Of a stretch of 64,000 nucleotides of DNA, positions 51,595-64,000 are shown piece after piece. Within the stretch, counting starts at the first letter, position 1. Every line of letters begins with the position of its first letter. Made by a program: the position numbers and the translations under genes. This stretch comes from Posidoniimonas corsicana (lineage in GTDB: Bacteria; Planctomycetota; Planctomycetia; Pirellulales; Lacipirellulaceae), in assembly GCF_007859765.1 (NCBI RefSeq), contig NZ_SIHJ01000001.1, positions 186,767-250,766 on the forward strand. Direction: 5' to 3'. The notes under the pieces are model-generated. The model was not told the DNA's origin. It searched no databases and saw nothing but the letters and a program-made list of their open reading frames with translations.

Positions 51595-52728
51595 ATGCTC
51601 GCTAGCCGGCACACAGCGGGTCGCGGTTTCACGCTTGTCGAACTCTTGGTCGTGATTGCGATCATCGGGGTGCTGGTGGCGTTGTTGCTGCCGGCGGTTC
51701 AGGCGGCCCGCGAGGCAGCGCGCCGCAGTCAGTGCGTGAACAACCTGCGCAACCTTGCGCTCGCGCAGCACAACTACCACGACACCTACGGCGCGTTCCC
51801 GCCGCTGATGAAGACCGAGTTCAGCACCGTGGGGCGGGATGACCGTTTGGGCCCCAACTGGGCCGTGTTGACGCTGCCCTTTATCGAGGAGCAGAGCCTG
51901 TACGACCGGTTCGACCTGGACGTTGAGTTCGCACGCATCTCCGACGGTGCGGGGCCGGACGAGCCGGGGGACTGGGCCGAGCGCGGGGTCGAGCTGGACG
52001 TGATGCTGTGCCCCAGCGACACCGGCGCCGGGAACAAGTTCACCGGCTCGGTCACGCGGCAGGGGAGTGGATCGGTCATCAGCGGCTCCACCGACGGAAA
52101 TTGGGCGCGGGGCAACTACGGGCTCAACGGCGTGCAGTTCTGGCCCGACAGCTGGGACCAGACCGACGGCGCCGGCAACCGGTTCGACGACGAGTGGAAC
52201 GTCGGTGTCAGCACGATCAACAAGGGCCTGCGGATCGGGCAGATCACCGACGGCACCTCCAAGACGCTGATGCTCACCGAGCTCCGCGTGGGGCTGATCC
52301 CCGAGGACCGCCGCGGCGTGTGGGCCATGGGAATGTGCGGCTCAAGCTGGCACTGCCGCCACGCCACCAACGGCTCGACGACCATCAACGACTGCGTCAA
52401 CGACGACGACATCCTCATCAGCGGCGCCGTCTACAACCAGAACCGCGACCTGTTCCGTGGCGAGTGCATGGCCATCGGCTACGTGCAGCGGAGTGGGCAA
52501 TCGGTCGTCAGGAGCAGGCACCCGGGAGGCGCCAACGCCGCGATGGCCGACGGCAGCGTCACGTTCATCAGCGATTTCATCGAGTCGGGGATCCAGCCGT
52601 TCCACGGCTCGGTCGCCAGCAAGATCGGCGGCGCCAACGGGGACGGGAGCACCTCACCCGAGCTCTTCGGCGCCTGGCAGCGCCTGAACGTGTCACGCGA
52701 CGGCTACGTGCTCGACCTCGGCAACTAA
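51595..52728 (+). CDS. DUF1559 protein with type IV pilin-like N-terminus
   Basis: A 377-residue protein with the prepilin-like segment [20 protein letters not shown] at about residues 12-31. The DUF1559 core contains YHDTYGAFPPLMKTE, RIGQITDGTSKTLMLTELRV and the C-terminal HPGGANAAMADGSVTFISDF. It is longer than its two relatives here because of extra loops with Cys residues (WAMGMCGSSWHCRH, DCVNDDD). A small lipoprotein gene follows after 27 bases. It belongs to the LacI-headed group; envelope location is expected. Confidence 0.92.
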   Translation: MLASRHTAGRGFTLVELLVVIAIIGVLVALLLPAVQAAREAARRSQCVNNLRNLALAQHNYHDTYGAFPPLMKTEFSTVGRDDRLGPNWAVLTLPFIEEQSLYDRFDLDVEFARISDGAGPDEPGDWAERGVELDVMLCPSDTGAGNKFTGSVTRQGSGSVISGSTDGNWARGNYGLNGVQFWPDSWDQTDGAGNRFDDEWNVGVSTINKGLRIGQITDGTSKTLMLTELRVGLIPEDRRGVWAMGMCGSSWHCRHATNGSTTINDCVNDDDILISGAVYNQNRDLFRGECMAIGYVQRSGQSVVRSRHPGGANAAMADGSVTFISDFIESGIQPFHGSVASKIGGANGDGSTSPELFGAWQRLNVSRDGYVLDLGN

Positions 52729-52755
52729 CCACCACGGCGGAGCACCGCGGCGCGT

Positions 52756-53184
52756 ATGACGCACACAGCGACGACGGCGGCCCCGCCGCAGCGAGTCTTA
52801 CTAGCGATCGTGACCCTGCCGCTGTTGTTTGGCTGCGGGGGTGGGCCGTTCGATTACGTGCCCGCGAGCGGCCGCGTGACGTACGAAGACGGCCAGCCGC
52901 TTCAGGTCGGCAAGGTTATCTTCAAGTCGATGGCACCGGCCGTGGGCGGCGCCCACCCGAGGCCCGCGGGCGCCGACCTCAACCCCGATGGCACGTTCGA
53001 TTCGGTCACCAGCCACAAGCCGGGCGACGGCCTGGTGCCAGGCAAGCACACCGTGGCGATCATGTTCGCGGTCGATGAGAACGGCAACTCGCTCGTGCCG
53101 GCTGAGTACACCAACATCGCGACCACCCCGATCACGGTCGACACCGCGGATGCGCCCTTCCAGATCACTATCCCGAGGCCCTAG
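52756..53184 (+). CDS. Small lipoprotein with carboxypeptidase-regulatory-like domain
   Basis: A 142-residue predicted lipoprotein. The leader ends TLPLLFGC, with lipobox Cys27. The beta-sandwich includes ASGRVTYEDGQPLQVGKVIF, LNPDGTFDSVTSHKPGDGLV and GKHTVAIMFAVDENGNSLVP. It is a paralogue of the lipoproteins at 11617 and 28504 and, like them, directly follows a DUF1559 gene. Its 3' end overlaps the start of the hydrolase gene by about 35 bases, so the hydrolase is likely translated from the same message. Confidence 0.83.
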   Translation: MTHTATTAAPPQRVLLAIVTLPLLFGCGGGPFDYVPASGRVTYEDGQPLQVGKVIFKSMAPAVGGAHPRPAGADLNPDGTFDSVTSHKPGDGLVPGKHTVAIMFAVDENGNSLVPAEYTNIATTPITVDTADAPFQITIPRP

Positions 53185-55177
53185 GCTCTTTCTGCTGGCC
53201 GCCGCGCTGGTGGCGGGCCGGCCTGCCTCAGCCGATCCGACCGTGTACGAGCACGGCGTTGACCCGGGGGTCGGATTCAACCTGGTGTCTTGGGCGAATT
53301 TTCAGAATGGTTCGCAGGTGTGGCAGGACGCCGTGCAGGCGGCCCACGACGCCGGGTTCACCGAGGTCTCGCTCAGCCCGGTTCGGTTCTACTCGATCGG
53401 CACGGGCTCCATCGCTTCAAGCTCGAACCAAGGGCCGGAGCTCTCCCACGTCGCGGCCGGCGTGGAGCGGGCGAAGTCGCTGGGGATGCGGGTCACGGTT
53501 AACCCGTTCGTGGAGCCGGTCGGCTTCAGCGAGTGGCGTGGCTTCTACGACCCGGCGCCCGGCTCGCCCGAGGCGACGACCTTCTGGGGCCATTACGAGG
53601 ACTACCTGGTGGACGTCGCCGCGATGGCCGAGGCCGGCGGCGCCGACTCGATGACCGTCGGCACCGAGTTACGCGCCCTCAGCAGGAACGCGGGCCACAA
53701 CGCAAAGTGGACCTCGGTGATCTCGGCCGTCGATGGGGCGTTCAGCGGCACGCTCGGCTACGCGGCGAACTGGGACAACTACAACCATCCGAACGTCGCA
53801 GCCGCGATCTGGGACCACCCGGGCATCGATTTCCTTGGGATCGACTCGTACTTTCAGAACCTGCTGTCGGCCGAGGACGCGCAGCAGTCGGGCGCCTACC
53901 CCGACCCGAACTTCATCTCCGACGTGCAGTCCGCCTGGGAGGCGAAGCTCGACGCCGAGATACTCCCTTACGCGGCGTCGAGGAAGGCCGGCGCCGGCCT
54001 GCCGATCGAGTTTACCGAGATCGGGTACCTCCCCTACGATCAGACAACCGCTACACCGCAACGCGACGACACTAACCCGTCGGTCCCGGGGAGGCAGCCG
54101 CCGCCGCTCGATCGGGACGAACAGACCATGGCGTTTGAGGGCTTCCAGCGTGCGCTGGATGGCCGGCTCGCGGGTGGGGAGGTGCTGGCGGCGCACATCT
54201 GGCAGTGGGACATGCCAGGCTCCTCGGGAAGCTTGTGGAACATGAACCCCGACGGGGGGAACCAGCCGAACAACCAGCAGGCCGCGCAGTGGCTGTCGAG
54301 CTTTGTGCATGGGACCAACGTCGACCCCGGAGACCCTGACCCCGACCCGCCGCCTGCGGCGACCACGGTGCTGTACAGCTTTGAGGACGGGCTGGAGGGG
54401 TTCTACTACCCCGACTTTGAGACTGAACCGGACAGCCATCTGCAGACGGTCGCACACGCCCAGGCGACCGACGGCGAAACGGTGCTGGCCATAATCAAGC
54501 CGACACAGTCCTGGACGTGGGACGCTCGCGTCAACCTTGGCGGTCAGCAGCTTGCCGCGTTGCAGGAAGCCGTGGCGGGGTCTTCCGAGGACTACCTGCT
54601 GGAACTCGACGTCGTGTACCGGGCGGAAGACCTGCCTAGCGGTCTCGCCGCGCTCGACCTGCACGTCGCGATCGACGCCAGCCCGGCCGGCTGGAATCAG
54701 ATCAACTCCGCCGCGCCAATCGCGGCGGGCGTGGATCAGACCGTCCGCGTCGAGATCCCGCTCACGGCCTTCGGCCTTGGCGACGCGCTCAACTCGGCCG
54801 CGCTGAACCTTGGCTTTGCTGGCAGTTGGCCGGGCGCCCAGGAGGCGACGATCTACATCGACCGCATCGCGTTGACGGACACGGCGTTCATGCCGATCGG
54901 CGACGCCGATTTCAACCGCGATGGGGTTATCGACGCGGCAGACTACACGGTCTGGCGGGACACGCTCGGCGCCACAGGAGCTGGCCTTGCAGCGGACGGC
55001 AACCGCGACGGGGTCGTCGACGCGGGCGACTACGAACTGTGGCGGAGCAGCTACGGACAGGCAGCCGCGATATCGCCGACCCACGGTTCGCCAGCGCCGG
55101 AGCCGGCCACCTTCACGTCGTTGCTACTGGCGGTCTGCGCGGCGTCGCTGAGGGCCGACCGATTCCGACAGGACTGA
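53150..55177 (+). CDS. Secreted clan GH-A hydrolase (GH113-like) with dockerin and PEP-CTERM
   Basis: A 675-residue enzyme. From ATG 53150 the protein starts with a basic stretch and the leader RLFLLAAALVAGRPASA. A TIM barrel follows to about residue 365. The likely acid/base is Glu173 (MTVGTEL) and the likely nucleophile Glu290 (IEFTEIGYLPY). A beta-sandwich (TTVLYSFEDGLEGFYYPDFE) resembles a carbohydrate-binding module. The dockerin-like pair ([34 protein letters not shown]) and a PEP-CTERM (APEPATFTSLLLAVCAASLR) end it. GH113 members are beta-mannanases, and the neighbour at 55192 is a clearer member. The start is the least certain part: it overlaps the lipoprotein and has no good ribosome-binding site. 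Confidence 0.78.
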   Translation: MRPSRSLSRGPRLFLLAAALVAGRPASADPTVYEHGVDPGVGFNLVSWANFQNGSQVWQDAVQAAHDAGFTEVSLSPVRFYSIGTGSIASSSNQGPELSHVAAGVERAKSLGMRVTVNPFVEPVGFSEWRGFYDPAPGSPEATTFWGHYEDYLVDVAAMAEAGGADSMTVGTELRALSRNAGHNAKWTSVISAVDGAFSGTLGYAANWDNYNHPNVAAAIWDHPGIDFLGIDSYFQNLLSAEDAQQSGAYPDPNFISDVQSAWEAKLDAEILPYAASRKAGAGLPIEFTEIGYLPYDQTTATPQRDDTNPSVPGRQPPPLDRDEQTMAFEGFQRALDGRLAGGEVLAAHIWQWDMPGSSGSLWNMNPDGGNQPNNQQAAQWLSSFVHGTNVDPGDPDPDPPPAATTVLYSFEDGLEGFYYPDFETEPDSHLQTVAHAQATDGETVLAIIKPTQSWTWDARVNLGGQQLAALQEAVAGSSEDYLLELDVVYRAEDLPSGLAALDLHVAIDASPAGWNQINSAAPIAAGVDQTVRVEIPLTAFGLGDALNSAALNLGFAGSWPGAQEATIYIDRIALTDTAFMPIGDADFNRDGVIDAADYTVWRDTLGATGAGLAADGNRDGVVDAGDYELWRSSYGQAAAISPTHGSPAPEPATFTSLLLAVCAASLRADRFRQD

Positions 55178-55191
55178 CCAGGAGAGATTAG

Positions 55192-56415
55192 ATGCCTCCC
55201 CGTGTTGCAACCTGGCGTTGGAGCGCCCTCCTGCTCGGGGTGAGCCTGCTGGCGGGCCGGCCGGTCCTGGCCGACGAGCCTGCGCAGCTTGGGTTTGTGC
55301 GCGGCTACTCGTGGGGATGGAACGCGGTGCGGGGCGACTACGCGTCGGACGCGGCGCAGGCGTCGATGGCCAAGCTGGCCGAGACCGGTGTCGACCACGT
55401 CTGCATCGCGTTTGCCGCCGAGATGCCCACCGCCCAAACACCGCGCATCCTGTGGGGCGATCAGAACCCCCGGATGGTGTCCAACGACGAGGTGCGAGCC
55501 GCCATCCGACTCGCGAGGCGGCACAACCTGAAGGTCATCCTGAAACCCACCGTCAACCCCGCGGACGGCGTCTGGCGGGCGTGGATCAAGTTCTTTCGCC
55601 CAGCGACGGACGAGGAAACAGCGGCCGGTCACGCGGGCGTAGCAGACCCTTGGGCCAGCGAGGAGTCCTTTCGAAAGGGCGAGGTGGTGGATACGCAGCG
55701 GTGGGATCAGTGGTGGGACGACTACCGCCGGTTCCTGGAACACTACGCCCGGATCGCCGCCGACGAGCGGGTAGAGGCGTTCTGCGTCGGCTGCGAGATG
55801 AGCTCGACCGAGGGGTTCGAGACTCGTTGGCGGGCGACTATCGAAGGCATCCGGCGGATCTACGGCGGGGTGCTGACCTACAACTGCAACCACGGACGGG
55901 AAAGCACAATCAACTGGTGGGACCAACTCGACCTCATCGGCGTCAGCGGCTACTACCCGATCCCCCCGCGCAGCGGAGAGTCGCTGGAGCAAGCGCTCGC
56001 GACCGTGACCCCCAAGGAGCAGATGGTCGCGGAGCTCGCCGACGTTCGTCATGAACTGCGTGCCGTCAGCGAGCGCTGGGGGAAGCCAATCCTGTTCATC
56101 GAGACCGGCGTCACCAATGTGCGGGGGGCGGCGCGGCGACCGTGGTCGCACGCCTACTCGATGCCCGCGTTTCCCATCAGCGACGAAGAGCAGGCCCGCT
56201 ACTACGAGGCCATGTTCGAGACCTTCTGGCAGGAGCCCTGGTTCCACGGGTTCTGCTGGTGGGACTGGCCCGCGCGGCTCTACCCCGCGGAGCGGGCGTC
56301 GAGGATCCGGAGCTTTTGCGTGTACGGTCGACCAGCCGCAGGGATCCTCCGCGATTGGTACACCTCGCGCGAGCGGCCCGTTCTCGACGCGGGTCCATCT
56401 AGCTCGACGGAGTGA
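55192..56415 (+). CDS. Secreted GH113-like glycoside hydrolase
   Basis: A 407-residue enzyme with a leader (SALLLGVSLLAGRPVLA) and a single TIM barrel. The predicted acid/base is Glu202 in FCVGCEMSS and the nucleophile Glu304 in LFIETGVTN. Other family-like features are GFVRGYSWGWNAVRG near the N-terminus, HNLKVILKPTVNP and FHGFCWWDWP near the end. Known GH113 enzymes cleave beta-1,4-mannan. GGAGAG six bases upstream supports ATG 55192, 14 bases after the preceding hydrolase. Unlike that one it has no dockerin or PEP-CTERM, so it may be periplasmic or released. The two hydrolases probably act in sequence on one glycan. Confidence 0.83.
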   Translation: MPPRVATWRWSALLLGVSLLAGRPVLADEPAQLGFVRGYSWGWNAVRGDYASDAAQASMAKLAETGVDHVCIAFAAEMPTAQTPRILWGDQNPRMVSNDEVRAAIRLARRHNLKVILKPTVNPADGVWRAWIKFFRPATDEETAAGHAGVADPWASEESFRKGEVVDTQRWDQWWDDYRRFLEHYARIAADERVEAFCVGCEMSSTEGFETRWRATIEGIRRIYGGVLTYNCNHGRESTINWWDQLDLIGVSGYYPIPPRSGESLEQALATVTPKEQMVAELADVRHELRAVSERWGKPILFIETGVTNVRGAARRPWSHAYSMPAFPISDEEQARYYEAMFETFWQEPWFHGFCWWDWPARLYPAERASRIRSFCVYGRPAAGILRDWYTSRERPVLDAGPSSSTE

Positions 56416-56638
56416 CGCAAGCAGACCGCGAATCAACCGAGATTCGGCTGCCGCCGCCCATCTTCACGGGAAATTGGCGGAAACTTAACGCCATCTTGGT
56501 GCCGAAGCGGTTAGGCTGAAAATCGCAATTTCTTGTAGGTTTTCCGCGGCGGCTAGGCCTGGGTCCGATGTAGTGGGGTTAGAGCCATAGCCGCACCGGC
56601 GTGCTACTCCTCTCCTCTTGTTTGGCTCTTCACCTCCC

Positions 56639-64000
<7,362 letters not shown>

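Overview
The window is GC-rich, densely coding bacterial DNA that reads as a planctomycete, most likely Pirellulales (Lacipirellulaceae-like). This assignment is an inference from gene content. It rests on three ECF sigma/FecR-type anti-sigma pairs of the planctomycete/verrucomicrobial kind, three DUF1559 proteins with a type IV pilin-like N-terminus, many secreted proteins ending in a PEP-CTERM sorting signal (Pro-Glu-Pro, hydrophobic stretch, Arg cluster), dockerin-like repeats with the signature [10 protein letters not shown], a DUF1080 protein, formylglycine sulfatases and a CotH/lamin-tail protein. I saw no rRNA, tRNA, CRISPR array or transposase.

Layout. (1) 1-4994: a GH78 rhamnosidase missing its N-terminus beside a long palindrome, a DUF1080 protein and a sulfatase. 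(2) 5687-11439: ECF sigma, FecR anti-sigma, divergent GH78 and a second sulfatase. (3) 11617-19414, minus strand: beta-structured PEP-CTERM protein, BNR_4-type propeller protein, a double PEP-CTERM protein, DUF1559 protein and small lipoprotein. (4) 19841-24742: ECF sigma with a FecR-LamG anti-sigma, facing a deacetylase-like barrel protein and a PEP-CTERM protein. (5) 25197-35316: ECF sigma, FecR anti-sigma, DUF1559, lipoprotein, two PEP-CTERM proteins and a full-length GH78. (6) 35528-40978: an SOS-type box and an imuA-imuB-dnaE2 mutagenesis cassette, the only clear housekeeping/stress block. (7) 41045-46899, minus strand: FAD-dependent oxidoreductase and a large CotH-kinase/lamin-tail protein. 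(8) 47250-63353: LacI regulator, two PEP-CTERM proteins, DUF1559, lipoprotein, two clan GH-A hydrolases (GH113-like), a second double PEP-CTERM protein (sugar dehydrogenase plus LamG) and a convergent GH2 beta-galactosidase.

How it fits together. The same kit recurs three times: a regulator (ECF sigma + FecR, or LacI), one or more PEP-CTERM/dockerin surface proteins, a DUF1559 pseudopilin-like protein, a small carboxypeptidase-regulatory-like lipoprotein directly after it, and carbohydrate-active enzymes. No SusC/SusD, TonB receptor or ABC importer is present. I read the window as several planctomycete polysaccharide-utilisation units aimed at rhamnose-containing, probably sulfated glycans (three GH78, two sulfatases) and at galactosides and mannan-like glycans (GH2, GH113-like).

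The most unusual observation is that two genes each encode two complete secreted PEP-CTERM proteins in one uninterrupted frame. The sorting signal and Arg cluster of the first protein run directly into a second signal peptide. In one case the second half has a free-standing paralogue in the same cluster (18500-19414). In the other the second half has no start codon of its own near its signal peptide, so the Arg cluster appears to serve both as the end of one anchor and the start of the next leader.
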